64,000 nt of DNA from Glandiceps talaboti (Eukaryota > Hemichordata > Enteropneusta > Spengelidae). Positions within the stretch are counted from its first letter, which is position 1; every line of letters starts with the position of its first letter. The stretch spans positions 6,471,216-6,535,215 of the forward strand of contig NC_135557.1 of NCBI RefSeq assembly GCF_964340395.1, in the 5' to 3' direction. Shown here in pieces: positions 10,286 through 25,100 of this stretch. The notes under the pieces were generated by a model that saw nothing but the letters and a program-made list of their open reading frames with translations, made no database searches and was not told where the DNA came from. The position numbers and the translations under genes are program-made.

Positions 10286-12200
10286 TATTAAAACAAACTT
10301 ACTTATAGACAAGTTAATTAATAAGTTAGGATAAAATCATTTGACCATAGAATGACCTTTTGGCCTTTACCTCGCAATTGTATTTCTTTAAAGAAAAGTA
10401 GCTTACGGTCATAATATTGTTTTCATTTATTTTTTTCTAGTGGTTGTATTTTATTTGCAAATCACTGCAAAATTATTTATGTATTTAATGCCAAAAAAAC
10501 ATATCGGTTATTGTTTATTGGTTACGAGGAGAATATGTTGTTCTAACTGAAAAGAATGCATATTTCATGTCACGACTTTGATCTATACATAGTCAACGAG
10601 CTGGAAGGGCTGGTTGATACTACTCTGCAGTGACTCTGCAGTTATAGTTGTCACACAGGTACGTTTTCTGATATCTCTGAGTAGTTCTGCATGTACATCT
10701 TAACTAAACTTTTTAAACTAATCTTTTACTAAACTTAAACTAGTTTTTTGCATTTTCAAATTTCAAAATCTTCTTTTACTATAAATCCCAATATTTTTGT
10801 TTGAATTAAGAAAGCAGGTTGCACTATACAAGTGTGTGTACAAATGTTTTCAACGTATATCTATGCATTGAGTTCATGACCTTGATTATTGAAGGTCAAG
10901 ACCAAATTATTCAGATTAATCATTTTAATAGGTCTATATGAAATTCCTGTCGGATTTCTTATAATCTATTTTTTCATATACAGTAGTTCCTTTCTTTAAA
11001 TTATATTCTGACTTTTAATTTGATTTTGAGGGATAATATGTTGATCTGATATTCATTGTAATCCCGTCACTACTGTAACAAAACGTGGTCGGTCTCTAGT
11101 GTAACAAATGTGTCGACCTCTAATGTTAACTTTGCATCTCGATCTGTGTTAGTTTTCCACAAGTGTTACTCTCCTATTTCCACTTAGCTGGCAGATCATG
11201 TAACTGTACTAGAATCACTTTTATATCTCCACTTGTACACAGGATCACATTGACTTTAAATAATTAGCTAGCAGACATCGCACAGTGTTCATGGTTAACT
11301 TTGAATCATTTTAGAAGTAGCCGCGGAGCAGATCGAAGCACCTAGTCTAGAACTAGCTATTTCCTTCAGTTCGCTCCCTTCCAAAGTGAATCCTTACTTC
11401 TTACTTTCTTCCACCTTTAGATCCTTATAAACATAAATTATACAATACTCAACCGATTGGTTGGTTGGTCGGTTGGTTGGTTGGTCGGTCGGTTGGTTGG
11501 TTGGTTGGTTGGTTGATAGAATAATCAGCAACATAGCAAAGCTAAAGACTTTCGATACCTTAATTCGATGCAAATAATACTGACAAAATATGAAAACTAG
11601 CCAAATAATGTGATAGTGCTATTGTTCTTTCAGCTGCCTGTAATTAGTCATTATTTGACATTGTGGATCTTTTACTAACTTAATGTTTTCAACATCGCAG
11701 AAGAATACTATTCACAAAATGTAAACATTTGTTCTAAGTATTAACTCATGACAGGTGAGGGTTCAAAACTTTGTGAATATTAGACAGTTGTATTCTGTCA
11801 TCGGTAACATTACACCACGTCCAGTCGTCGCATGCGTTGTTTGCTACCCTATATTTTAAAACCTCACTGTGTATAAATAGTTTGATTACATGTATTTACT
11901 AGTGTTCAGTCAGATTGTTTATAAATCACTTCATGTACGTACATGTATAATAATAACAACCTATTTACACATTTTCAGGATTTATTTTGCCAATTTCTTG
12001 AATAACAAGTACGACCGTAAGCTATAGTGTTTAACATTGTTGTTTCAAGTAGATAAAAATAGGAAATTTAAGCATTAAAATCCAATATAAAATCCAATAT
12101 AAATGTACAGTTTTCATCATACGGTCATTTATGAGTTGATGAACTTCAACCATTCACAGTCTCTGAATATATACCTCACGTATCTCCTGCTATCTTGTCC
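10286..12200. other. Non-coding sequence
   Basis: AT-rich unique DNA with no recognised gene. It includes a TTGG/TCGG tetranucleotide tract at about 11452-11516. Confidence 0.55.
11452..11516. repeat. (TTGG)n with TCGG variants
   Basis: About 16 tetramers of TTGG or TCGG. The G-pair runs could form a weak G-quadruplex. Confidence 0.9.
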
Positions 12201-12247
12201 CCTTATTACGCGCACACTATGGAGCTTAATGCACGCCAAAAGTCGAA

Positions 12248-12534
12248 CTCGTCAAGTGATAAGTCAGGTACATCAAATGACAAGTCAGGAACGTCAATTG
12301 ACAAGTCAGGAACGTCAAGTGTTAAGTCAGGTCCGTCAATTGACAAGTTAGGAACGTCAAGTGATAAGTCAGGTCTGTCAATTGACAAGTCAGGAACGTC
12401 AAGTGTTAAGTCAGGTCCTTCAATTGACAAGTTAGGAACGTCAAGTGTTAAGTCAGGTCCGTCAATTGACAAGTCAGGAACGTCAAGTGATAAGTCAGGT
12501 CTGTCAAATGACAAGTCAGGAACGTCAAGGAAAT
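12248..12534 (+). repeat. 21-bp satellite, plus-oriented copy
   Basis: About 13 units of 21 bp built on GTCAAGTGATAAGTCAGG and ATTGACAAGTCAGGAAC. The same family, inverted, lies at 32966-33272. The unit is seven codons (read as DKSGTSS-type repeats), so both strands look open. The left flank (GTCGAACTCGTCAAGTGATA and TATGGAGCTTAA) also matches the flank of the other array near 33256-33300. Confidence 0.95.
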
Positions 12535-13129
12535 AGATTTTAAAACAAATTTATACAAAGAAAGACTAATACATATGGGGCACATAGCTAACATTTACAG
12601 ATTGATCTTATGATAGGTTGAAGCTTTGAAAATACTGGAATGATGATTTATTTTTCTTAGACACTCATTTCAGCACACATCAGATTTGGCAAAAGGGTGA
12701 AAGTTTTATTTGGTTTGTGTGTATCGATTACATTTTAACTGACCTTGGCCATATCCCGGTGTTTAAGGTATGGGAACCCCAGCAATAGAAAGGTGGAAAG
12801 CTGGCACAGTGAACTTGTGTACCTTTGACATACATACCACCTTAAAAAAATCTGATATCAGCATTTAACAAATACTAATTTATATTAATATAAAAACTTT
12901 TATTGCCAGAAATTTACAGACTTACAAAATACTCTAGATTTATCCGCAAATATACAAAATATCAAAATTACACAAAATAGATATTGTAAAAATAGTTCCT
13001 AGGAACTAGTCAAGCTTGTGGCCCTAAAGAAGACCTGTATAGCTTGATAAATGTTTGTAACTACTGTTTTTAATTAAACATTGAATAATCAAGTAAGATT
13101 TAATTATTTGTAATTTTTTTCTGCTTTAG
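12535..13129. other. Non-coding sequence
   Basis: AT-rich DNA ending in a polypyrimidine run and TTTAG acceptor that opens the next exon. No other feature seen. Confidence 0.5.
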
Positions 13130-13306
13130 GAAGAGCGAGAAAGTAACGCAGCCAAAGTATCCTGTATGAATTGTGGAAAGGAAGTTACTATAGGCTGTTT
13201 GGAAAATCATCAAAAAGTTTGTATTGTAGATGTTGATGATCTGTCCATCAGTGAAAGTGAGGACCAATCTGACGTTGAACCAAACACTGGAGTTAGTGAC
13301 ACGGAG
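13130..13306 (+). CDS. Exon encoding a UBZ-type C2HC zinc finger and acidic tail
   Basis: A 177-bp phase 0-0 exon of 59 codons. The acceptor follows TTTTTTTCTGCTTTAG and the donor is GTACTG at 13307. It encodes CMNCGKEVTIGCLENHQKVC, with spacing C-x2-C-x11-H-x3-C, exactly that of UBZ4 (Rad18-type) ubiquitin-binding zinc fingers. A stretch rich in Asp, Glu and Ser (DDLSISESEDQSDVE) follows. Such fingers bind ubiquitin and, in invertebrates, often precede HECT or other ubiquitin-pathway domains, but no partner domain is visible here. The exon lies inside the proposed lectin-HYR intron, on the opposite strand. Real gene or old retained copy cannot be decided. Confidence 0.6.
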
Positions 13307-13828
13307 GTACTGTATGAATTTAAGCTGTTGGTTTCATGTTTTTGTCACCTTTACTGCTATACATACTATACATTCACTGGACTGGTGTAAGTTTAATCAC
13401 AGTTGGTAGTAAGTTGCCAGAAATGTAATTTTTGCATCATTTTTAGAAACATAGATGGCAAGAGGAATGCATTAGTTGTTTTCATAATTTCTAACATTAT
13501 TTTTTTTTCTCTACAACACACAAACCTTAATCCAGTGTCTACCTATGATCAATGTAACCTTAGAAATTTAGTTGTGTTTTCTCCAATTCAATGTATTGCA
13601 TAAACTTGAAGTAATTCTTTCCATTTTTGATGTCACCAATCCCCTCTCTAATGCTTCTCACTACACTGATTACAGCTTAGATTTCGGGGCTAAGTGACAA
13701 TATCTTGGAAACAACAATGGGTTACTGCTTCGGTTGTACATTAAGAAGTCCAGAAAGTCGATTCATATGCTGCTTAAATTATATCATTGCACTTTCTTTT
13801 AGAACAGGTGTGAAAACTTATGATTGAG

Positions 13829-13930
13829 GTGACAACTTCTGATGATGAGTTACTTGTCAAAGACTTTAATCAGTTAGATAGTTGGGACAAAATTAGCCTT
13901 AACTTTGATGCATTTAATAGGTTAATTTCA
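13829..13930 (+). CDS. Possible next exon of the UBZ gene
   Basis: A 34-codon open stretch in phase 0 that would follow the 13306 donor in frame. It ends at a good donor, TTTCA then GTAAGT at 13931. It reads DDELLVKDFNQLDSWDKIS, acidic like the preceding exon. The acceptor (GATTGAG at 13822-13828) lacks a pyrimidine tract. The better acceptor at 13801-13802 leads to stops in every frame, so either this exon is decayed or the call is wrong. Confidence 0.3.
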
Positions 13931-15106
13931 GTAAGTCCTTTCAAAAAGTATTTAGTTTTTTGAGAAGTTTGAGATATTTTGAGCTTAATTGTAATAAAAA
14001 TGTTCTCAGAAAATTCTTGTGTCCTGTACTGTCATAATAATTTTAGGGAATTAAAACATTTCTGTGTCTGATAATGCAAAAGAACATTACATGTACACCA
14101 AAACATGCACTATGCAATCAAAACATACATGCATCTGCAAGTTATACTTGGTCAACATGAAATGTTTATTCATTTTATTAAAATATACATGTATACCATG
14201 ATACATTTTTGTTAAAATAATGGTACATGTTCACAATAAATGACATGACAGCACTGTCACAAAGTACAATTACTATCCGTGGTACTATATCACTGTCAAA
14301 GCCATCTATAGACCTGTTCTCGGTTCAAACCCCCAAAAAGCATCAAATTCTATGAATATCTAGATCGATATAGGATCATATCACAATGAATACTCGATAA
14401 ACCTGTGCAGATCTTCTGCTGCATTGAATGTCGTAAGGTAAGCCCCCTCGGTGCCCTATGAGAGCAATGACACATAAGGATCTGAATCCACTTTTTTGGC
14501 TGAAATACTGAAAGCAATATTTTTGCCTGAGAGTTGTGCGTAATCATTGATAAGGCTGGACAGAATATAGGTCAATAAGAATTGCACACAACACTTTTCA
14601 TGAGTGTTCAAGAGTTATGGAAATACCACTTAGTTCCATTACTGTATCAAACAGCTGAATACAATACATCGTTTACACTTCACAGGTTTCGAATGACTAG
14701 AAACGCCCATCGAGATTGACTTGTTGAACGTGCATAGTGATGAGGCAACATAAATTTAAGTAAATGTATGCATTCTGGATTAGAACTTATTCATTGTTGT
14801 AAATTAATAATTAAGGCCAAAGGGGAGCACAAAATAAATTAAATAAAGGTAAATAAACCATGTTCTGGAGGAAAGAAGCCCTCAAACACCACACCTTTCT
14901 ATTTCTCGTGTATGTAGATGATGTACATATGTAGATGATGTAAAACCATACAATGACTTACTAGAACCTGCAATTTATAAAAATACTCATATTTCCCTGT
15001 CTTTTTGTTGTCCTTTAGTCAGTGTCTTGACATCAAATATAACATGACCTTGATCTTTTTGAATACTCCATTAGTTTGTTACCAATATTCAACCATTGGT
15101 ACTTTA
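13931..15106. other. Non-coding sequence
   Basis: AT-rich DNA. I see no further exon of the zinc-finger gene and no mobile element that I recognise. Confidence 0.5.
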
Positions 15107-15316
15107 TCATGACAGGCAAGAGTTAACTATGTTAACTACATATACATGTATATCAATCCCATTACTTGATGATTCTGCAAGTGGGTCGATCAACATGCAC
15201 AATTCTCTATATTTCTCCTCTTCAAGTGGTATTGTCACATCAGGAACTGTTACACTTACAAGTTCTGGTCCATTTGTTGGAGTTGGGCCTTCCCAATCAA
15301 CACCATATTCCAAATC
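15107..15316 (-). pseudogene. C-terminal exon of an HTH/DDE integrase-like gene
   Basis: A minus-strand exon after the acceptor TTTTCATTTGACAG, running 70 codons to a TGA at 15107-15109. It reads EYGVDWEGPTPTNGP, VPDVTIPLEEEKYREL, IDPLAESSSNGIDIHVY and NIVNS. From memory, this pattern (YGxDWxGP, then INPL/IDPL, then YGIDIY) closes the animal integrase-core proteins whose N-terminal part is at 32694-32011. The strand and N-to-C order agree. The catalytic middle of the domain is not found between 15.3 and 30.3 kb, so this may be the far end of the same broken gene or a fragment of another copy. Confidence 0.5.
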
Positions 15317-16191
15317 CTGTCAAATGAAAATTGAAAATGAGATAATGGAAACCTGACTTTGCCAAACTTACTGTTGCAAAAGAATTTGGTCTAAATAGAA
15401 GAAAATTAAGTTGTTAATAGCTTCAATAATACAACCCTGCCAATAGGTGTTGTTCTGTCCATATGTATGTATGACGGTACTGTATATGAATGTCAATACT
15501 ACATACTTATCAAAAATAATAAATCAATTATAGTAAAACAACTCACTGGATATATGACATGTAAATGTTGCAAATAAAGAATTAATACAAATTTCTGCAC
15601 ATCATGAAGTATTGAGGCAAAACAATTGAATTCCATCACACATACAATCTACATTTTAACACTTAATTGACAAACTGAGACTGTGACAGAAAAGTAGGTG
15701 CGAGTATCTAGGAACATTTTAAAGGAATAATATGTGAGATTGAAATACATGCAGGATTAAATGTTATGCCAACTAACATATGCAAGATTACATAGGAACA
15801 TTGTATATCATGTCCATGTTGCAGGGTATGTTTTGCTACTGCTCTTCCACATGGTTGTCAGAAGTATACCTACTACACAGATATGCATTTCATCTCTATG
15901 CATAGACTGTACATAATACACATCTCTGAACCATAGATGCATGTATGTTGAGCATCAATCATTATTCATATAGCTGCAGGAAATACTCTTAACCATAATA
16001 CAGTATTGCTCACACTGCCAGTACATGGCTGTCAGGAAAAAGTTCATGATGTTCAAACTGCAACTTTCCACATCCATGCTAAGAAATATATGATTGTTGG
16101 AATACAAGTTGCTAAACAGGTTGAATTAAAGTATGTCTCAGTCTTGTGTACACGAAAGCCGTTATTGGGATATGTTATCCAAAGCTGCTAC
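15317..16191. other. Non-coding sequence flanking the satellite
   Basis: AT-rich unique DNA. No coding exon was found on either strand. Confidence 0.5.
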
Positions 16192-19100
16192 AACAGCTGT
16201 GGGGCTAATGCAGTTATGTCTACAACCATGTACTAGATATGTGTGTGGCTATACCACCATAGGGCTAATGCAGTTATGTCTACAACCATGTACTAGATAT
16301 GTGTGTGGCTATACCACCATAGGGCTAATACAGTTATGTCTACAACCCTGTACTAGATATGTGTGTGGCTATACCACCATAGGTCTAAATCAGTTATGTC
16401 TACAACTCTGTACTAGGTATGTATGTAGCTATACCACCATAGGGCTAATACAGTAATGTCTACAACCCTGTACTAGATATGTGTGTGGCTATACCACCAT
16501 AGGGCTAATACAGTTATGTCTACAACCCTGTACTAGATATGTGTGTGGCTATACCACCATAGGTCTAAATAAGTTATGTCTACAACTCTGTACTAGGTAC
16601 GTGTGTAGCTATACCACCGTAGGGCTAATACAGTAATGTCTACAACCCTGTACTAGATATGTGTGTGGCTATACCACCATAGGGCTAATACAGTTATGTC
16701 TACAACCCTGTACTAGATATGTGTGTGGCTATACCACCATAGGGCTAATACAGTTATGTCTACAGCTCTGTACTAGATATGTGTGTAGCTATACCACCAT
16801 AGGGCTAATACAGTAATGTCTACAACCCTGTACTAGATATGTGTGTGGCTATACCACCACATGGCTAATACAGTTATGTCTACAACTCTGTACTAGATAT
16901 GTGTGTGGCTATACCAGTGGCACCATAGGGTTAATACAGTAATGTCTACAACCCTGTACTAGATATGTGTGTAGCTATACCACCATAGGGCTAATACAGT
17001 AATGTCTACAACTCTGTACTAGATATATGTGTGGCTATACTACCATAGGGCTAATACAGTTATGTCTACAACCCTGTACTAGATATGTGTGTAGCTATAC
17101 CACCATAGGGCTAATACAGTAATGTCTACAACCCTGTACTAGATATGTGTGTGTCTATACCACCATAGGGCTAATACAGTTATGCCTACAACTCTGTACT
17201 AGATATGTGTGTGGCTATACCACCATAGGACTAATACAGTTATGTCTACAACTATGTACTAGGTAAATGTGTGGCTATACCACCATAGGGCTAATACAGT
17301 TATGTCTACAACTCTGTACTAGATATGTGTGTAGCTATACCACCATAGGGCTAATACAGTTATGCCTACAACTCTGTACTAGATATGTGTGTGGCTATAC
17401 CACCACATGGCTAATACAGTAATGTCTACAACCCTGTACTAGATATGTGTGTGGCTATACCACCATAGGACTAATACAGTTATGTCTACAACCCTGTACT
17501 AGATAATGTGTGTGGCTATACCACCATATGGCTAATACAGTTATGTCTACAACCCTGTACTAGATATGTGTGTGGCTATACCACCATAGGGCTAATACAG
17601 TTATGTCTACAACTCTGTACTAGATATGTGTGTAGCTATACCACCATAGGGCTAATACAGTAATGTCTACAACCCTGTACTAGATATGTGTGTGTCTATA
17701 CCACCATAGGGCTAATACAGTTATGCCTACAACTCTGTACTAGATATGTGTGTGGCTATACCACCATAGGACTAATACAGTTATGTCTACAACTATGTAC
17801 TAGGTAAATGTGTGGCTATACCACCATAGGGCTAATACAGTTATGTCTACAACTCTGTACTAGATATGTGTGTAGCTATACCACCATAGGGCTAATACAG
17901 TTATGCCTACAACTCTGTACTAGATATGTGTGTGGCTATACCACCACATGGCTAATACAGTAATGTCTACAACCCTGTACTAGATATGTGTGTGGCTATA
18001 CCACCATAGGACTAATACAGTTATGTCTACAACCCTGTACTAGATAATGTGTGTGGCTATACCACCATATGGCTAATACAGTTATGTCTACAACCCTGTA
18101 CTAGATATGTGTGTGGCTATACCACCATAGGGCTAATACAGTTATGTCTACAACTCTGTACTAGGTATGTGTGTGGCTATACCACCATAGGGCTAATACA
18201 GTTATGTCTACAACTCTGTACTAGGTAAGTGTGTGGCTATACCACCATAGGGCTAATACAGTTATGTCTACAACTCTGTACTTGGTATGTGTGTGGCTAA
18301 ACCACCATAGGGCTAATACAGTTATGTCTACAACCCTGTACTAGATATGTGTGTGGCTAAACCACCATAGGGCTAATACAGTTATGTCTACAACCCTGTA
18401 CTAGATATGTGTGTGGCTATACCACCATAGGACTAATACTGTTATGTCTACAACCCTGTACTAGATATGTGTGTGGCTAAACCACCATAGGGCTAATACA
18501 GTTATGTCTACAACCCTGTACTAGATATGTGTGTGGCTATACCACCATAGGACTAATACAGTTATGTCTACAACCCTGTACTAGATAATGTGTGTGGCTA
18601 TACCACCATAGGGCTAATACAGTTATGTCTACAACCCTGTACTAGATATGTGTGTGGCTATACCACCATAGGGCTAATACAGTTATGTCTACAACCCGGT
18701 ACTAGGTATGTGTGTGGCTATACCACCATAGGGCTAATACAGTAATGTCTACAACCCTGGACTAGATATGTGTGTGGCTAAACCACCATAGGGTTAATAC
18801 AGTTATGTCTACAACCCTGTACTAGATCTGTGTGTGGCTATACCACCATAGGGCTAATACAGTTATGTCTACAACTCTGTACTAGATATGTGTGTGTGGC
18901 TATACCACCATAGGGCTAATACAGTTATGTCTACAACTCTGTACTAGATATGTGTGTGTGGCTATACCACCATAGGGCTAATACAGTTATGTCTACAACC
19001 CTGTACTAGATATGTGTGTGTGGCTATACCACCATAGGGCTAATACAGTTATGTCTACAACCCTGTACTAGATATGTGTGTAGCTATACCACCATAGGGC

Positions 19101-22100
19101 TAATACAGTAATGTCTACAACTCTGTACTAGATATATGTGTGGCTATACTACCATAGGGCTAATACAGTTATGTCTACAACCCTGTACTAGATATGTGTG
19201 TAGCTATACCACCATAGGGCTAATACAGTAATGTCTACAACCCTGTACTAGATATGTGTGTGTCTATACCACCATAGGGCTAATACAGTTATGCCTACAA
19301 CTCTGTACTAGATATGTGTGTGGCTATACCACCATAGGACTAATACAGTTATGTCTACAACTATGTACTAGGTAAATGTGTGGCTATACCACCATAGGGC
19401 TAATACAGTTATGTCTACAACTCTGTACTAGATATGTGTGTAGCTATACCACCATAGGGCTAATACAGTTATGCCTACAACTCTGTACTAGATATGTGTG
19501 TGGCTATACCACCACATGGCTAATACAGTAATGTCTACAACCCTGTACTAGATATGTGTGTGGCTATACCACCATAGGACTAATACAGTTATGTCTACAA
19601 CCCTGTACTAGATAATGTGTGTGGCTATACCACCATATGGCTAATACAGTTATGTCTACAACCCTGTACTAGATATGTGTGTGGCTATACCACCATAGGG
19701 CTAATACAGTTATGTCTACAACTCTGTACTAGATATGTGTGTAGCTATACCACCATAGGGCTAATACAGTAATGTCTACAACCCTGTACTAGATATGTGT
19801 GTGTCTATACCACCATAGGGCTAATACAGTTATGCCTACAACTCTGTACTAGATATGTGTGTGGCTATACCACCATAGGACTAATACAGTTATGTCTACA
19901 ACTATGTACTAGGTAAATGTGTGGCTATACCACCATAGGGCTAATACAGTTATGTCTACAACTCTGTACTTGGTATGTGTGTGGCTAAACCACCATAGGG
20001 CTAATACAGTTATGTCTACAACCCTGTACTAGATATGTGTGTGGCTAAACCACCATAGGGCTAATACAGTTATGTCTACAACCCTGTACTAGATATGTGT
20101 GTGGCTATACCACCATAGGACTAATACTGTTATGTCTACAACCCTGTACTAGATATGTGTGTGGCTAAACCACCATAGGGCTAATACAGTTATGTCTACA
20201 ACCCTGTACTAGATATGTGTGTGGCTATACCACCATAGGACTAATACAGTTATGTCTACAACCCTGTACTAGATAATGTGTGTGGCTATACCACCATAGG
20301 GCTAATACAGTTATGTCTACAACCCTGTACTAGATATGTGTGTGGCTATACCACCATAGGGCTAATACAGTTATGTCTACAACCCGGTACTAGGTATGTG
20401 TGTGGCTATACCACCATAGGGCTAATACAGTAATGTCTACAACCCTGGACTAGATATGTGTGTGGCTAAACCACCATAGGGTTAATACAGTTATGTCTAC
20501 AACCCTGTACTAGATCTGTGTGTGGCTATACCACCATAGGGCTAATACAGTTATGTCTACAACTCTGTACTAGATATGTGTGTGTGGCTATACCACCATA
20601 GGGCTAATACAGTTATGTCTACAACTCTGTACTAGATATGTGTGTGTGGCTATACCACCATAGGGCTAATACAGTTATGTCTACAACCCTGTACTAGATA
20701 TGTGTGTGTGGCTATACCACCATAGGGCTAATACAGTTATGTCTACAACCCTGTACTAGATATGTGTGTAGCTATACCACCATAGGGCTAATACAGTAAT
20801 GTCTACAACTCTGTACTAGATATATGTGTGGCTATACTACCATAGGGCTAATACAGTTATGTCTACAACCCTGTACTAGATATGTGTGTAGCTATACCAC
20901 CATAGGGCTAATACAGTAATGTCTACAACCCTGTACTAGATATGTGTGTGTCTATACCACCATAGGGCTAATACAGTTATGCCTACAACTCTGTACTAGA
21001 TATGTGTGTGGCTATACCACCATAGGACTAATACAGTTATGTCTACAACTATGTACTAGGTAAATGTGTGGCTATACCACCATAGGGCTAATACAGTTAT
21101 GTCTACAACTCTGTACTAGATATGTGTGTAGCTATACCACCATAGGGCTAATACAGTTATGCCTACAACTCTGTACTAGATATGTGTGTGGCTATACCAC
21201 CACATGGCTAATACAGTAATGTCTACAACCCTGTACTAGATATGTGTGTGGCTATACCACCATAGGACTAATACAGTTATGTCTACAACCCTGTACTAGA
21301 TAATGTGTGTGGCTATACCACCATATGGCTAATACAGTTATGTCTACAACCCTGTACTAGATATGTGTGTGGCTATACCACCATAGGGCTAATACAGTTA
21401 TGTCTACAACTCTGTACTAGATATGTGTGTAGCTATACCACCATAGGGCTAATACAGTAATGTCTACAACCCTGTACTAGATATGTGTGTGTCTATACCA
21501 CCATAGGGCTAATACAGTTATGCCTACAACTCTGTACTAGATATGTGTGTGGCTATACCACCATAGGACTAATACAGTTATGTCTACAACTATGTACTAG
21601 GTAAATGTGTGGCTATACCACCATAGGGCTAATACAGTTATGTCTACAACTCTGTACTAGATATGTGTGTAGCTATACCACCATAGGGCTAATACAGTTA
21701 TGCCTACAACTCTGTACTAGATATGTGTGTGGCTATACCACCACATGGCTAATACAGTAATGTCTACAACCCTGTACTAGATATGTGTGTGGCTATACCA
21801 CCATAGGACTAATACAGTTATGTCTACAACCCTGTACTAGATAATGTGTGTGGCTATACCACCATATGGCTAATACAGTTATGTCTACAACCCTGTATTA
21901 GATATGTGTGTGGCTATACCACCATAGGGCTAATACAGTTATGTCTACAACTCTGTACTAGATATGTGTGTGGCTATACCACCATAGGACTAATACAGTT
22001 ATGTCTACAACCCTGTACTAGATAATGTGTGTGGCTATACCACCATATGGCTAATACAGTTATGTCTACAACCCTGTACTAGATATGTGTGTGGCTATAC

Positions 22101-25100
22101 CACCATAGGGCTAATACAGTTATGTCTACAACTCTGTACTAGATATGTGTGTAGCTATACCACCATAGGGCTAATACAGTAATGTCTACAACCCTGTACT
22201 AGATATGTGTGTGTCTATACCACCATAGGGCTAATACAGTTATGCCTACAACTCTGTACTAGATATGTGTGTGGCTATACCACCATAGGACTAATACAGT
22301 TATGTCTACAACTATGTACTAGGTAAATGTGTGGCTATACCACCATAGGGCTAATACAGTTATGTCTACAACTCTGTACTAGATATGTGTGTAGCTATAC
22401 CACCATAGGGCTAATACAGTTATGCCTACAACTCTGTACTAGATATGTGTGTGGCTATACCACCACATGGCTAATACAGTAATGTCTACAACCCTGTACT
22501 AGATATGTGTGTGGCTATACCACCATAGGACTAATACAGTTATGTCTACAACCCTGTACTAGATAATGTGTGTGGCTATACCACCATATGGCTAATACAG
22601 TTATGTCTACAACCCTGTACTAGATATGTGTGTGGCTATACCACCATAGGGCTAATACAGTTATGTCTACAACTCTGTACTAGGTATGTGTGTGGCTATA
22701 CCACCATAGGGCTAATACAGTTATGTCTACAACTCTGTACTAGGTAAGTGTGTGGCTATACCACCATAGGGCTAATACAGTTATGTCTACAACTCTGTAC
22801 TTGGTATGTGTGTGGCTAAACCACCATAGGGCTAATACAGTTATGTCTACAACCCTGTACTAGATATGTGTGTGGCTAAACCACCATAGGGCTAATACAG
22901 TTATGTCTACAACCCTGTACTAGATATGTGTGTGGCTATACCACCATAGGACTAATACTGTTATGTCTACAACCCTGTACTAGATATGTGTGTGGCTAAA
23001 CCACCATAGGGCTAATACAGTTATGTCTACAACCCTGTACTAGATATGTGTGTGGCTATACCACCATAGGACTAATACAGTTATGTCTACAACCCTGTAC
23101 TAGATAATGTGTGTGGCTATACCACCATAGGGCTAATACAGTTATGTCTACAACCCTGTACTAGATATGTGTGTGGCTATACCACCATAGGGCTAATACA
23201 GTTATGTCTACAACCCGGTACTAGGTATGTGTGTGGCTATACCACCATAGGGCTAATACAGTAATGTCTACAACCCTGGACTAGATATGTGTGTGGCTAA
23301 ACCACCATAGGGTTAATACAGTTATGTCTACAACCCTGTACTAGATCTGTGTGTGGCTATACCACCATAGGGCTAATACAGTTATGTCTACAACTCTGTA
23401 CTAGATATGTGTGTGTGGCTATACCACCATAGGGCTAATACAGTTATGTCTACAACTCTGTACTAGATATGTGTGTGTGGCTATACCACCATAGGGCTAA
23501 TACAGTTATGTCTACAACCCTGTACTAGATATGTGTGTGTGGCTATACCACCATAGGGCTAATACAGTTATGTCTACAACCCTGTACTAGATATGTGTGT
23601 AGCTATACCACCATAGGGCTAATACAGTAATGTCTACAACTCTGTACTAGATATATGTGTGGCTATACTACCATAGGGCTAATACAGTTATGTCTACAAC
23701 CCTGTACTAGATATGTGTGTAGCTATACCACCATAGGGCTAATACAGTAATGTCTACAACCCTGTACTAGATATGTGTGTGTCTATACCACCATAGGGCT
23801 AATACAGTTATGCCTACAACTCTGTACTAGATATGTGTGTGGCTATACCACCATAGGACTAATACAGTTATGTCTACAACTATGTACTAGGTAAATGTGT
23901 GGCTATACCACCATAGGGCTAATACAGTTATGTCTACAACTCTGTACTAGATATGTGTGTAGCTATACCACCATAGGGCTAATACAGTTATGCCTACAAC
24001 TCTGTACTAGATATGTGTGTGGCTATACCACCACATGGCTAATACAGTAATGTCTACAACCCTGTACTAGATATGTGTGTGGCTATACCACCATAGGACT
24101 AATACAGTTATGTCTACAACCCTGTACTAGATAATGTGTGTGGCTATACCACCATATGGCTAATACAGTTATGTCTACAACCCTGTACTAGATATGTGTG
24201 TGGCTATACCACCATAGGGCTAATACAGTTATGTCTACAACTCTGTACTAGATATGTGTGTAGCTATACCACCATAGGGCTAATACAGTAATGTCTACAA
24301 CCCTGTACTAGATATGTGTGTGTCTATACCACCATAGGGCTAATACAGTTATGCCTACAACTCTGTACTAGATATGTGTGTGGCTATACCACCATAGGAC
24401 TAATACAGTTATGTCTACAACTATGTACTAGGTAAATGTGTGGCTATACCACCATAGGGCTAATACAGTTATGTCTACAACTCTGTACTAGATATGTGTG
24501 TAGCTATACCACCATAGGGTTAATACAGTTATGCCTACAACTCTGTACTAGATATGTGTGTGGCTATACCACCACATGGCTAATACAGTAATGTCTACAA
24601 CCCTGTACTAGATATGTGTGTGGCTATACCACCATAGGACTAATACAGTTATGTCTACAACCCTGTACTAGATAATGTGTGTGGCTATACCACCATATGG
24701 CTAATACAGTTATGTCTACAACCCTGTATTAGATATGTGTGTGGCTATACCACCATAGGGCTAATACAGTTATGTCTACAACTCTGTACTAGGTATGTGT
24801 GTGGCTATACCACCATAGGGCTAATACAGTTATGTCTACAACTCTGTACTAGGTAAGTGTGTGGCTATACCACCATAGGGCTAATACAGTTATGTCTACA
24901 ACTCTGTACTTGGTATGTGTGTGGCTAAACCACCATAGGGCTAATACAGTTATGTCTACAACCCTGTACTAGATATGTGTGTGGCTAAACCACCATAGGG
25001 CTAATACAGTTATGTCTACAACCCTGTACTAGATATGTGTGTGGCTATACCACCATAGGACTAATACTGTTATGTCTACAACCCTGTACTAGATATGTGT

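Noticed and set aside
14318-14340. GGTTCAAACCC, a B-box-like sequence
   Set aside because: No A box at a suitable distance and no SINE body; an 11-bp match alone is weak.
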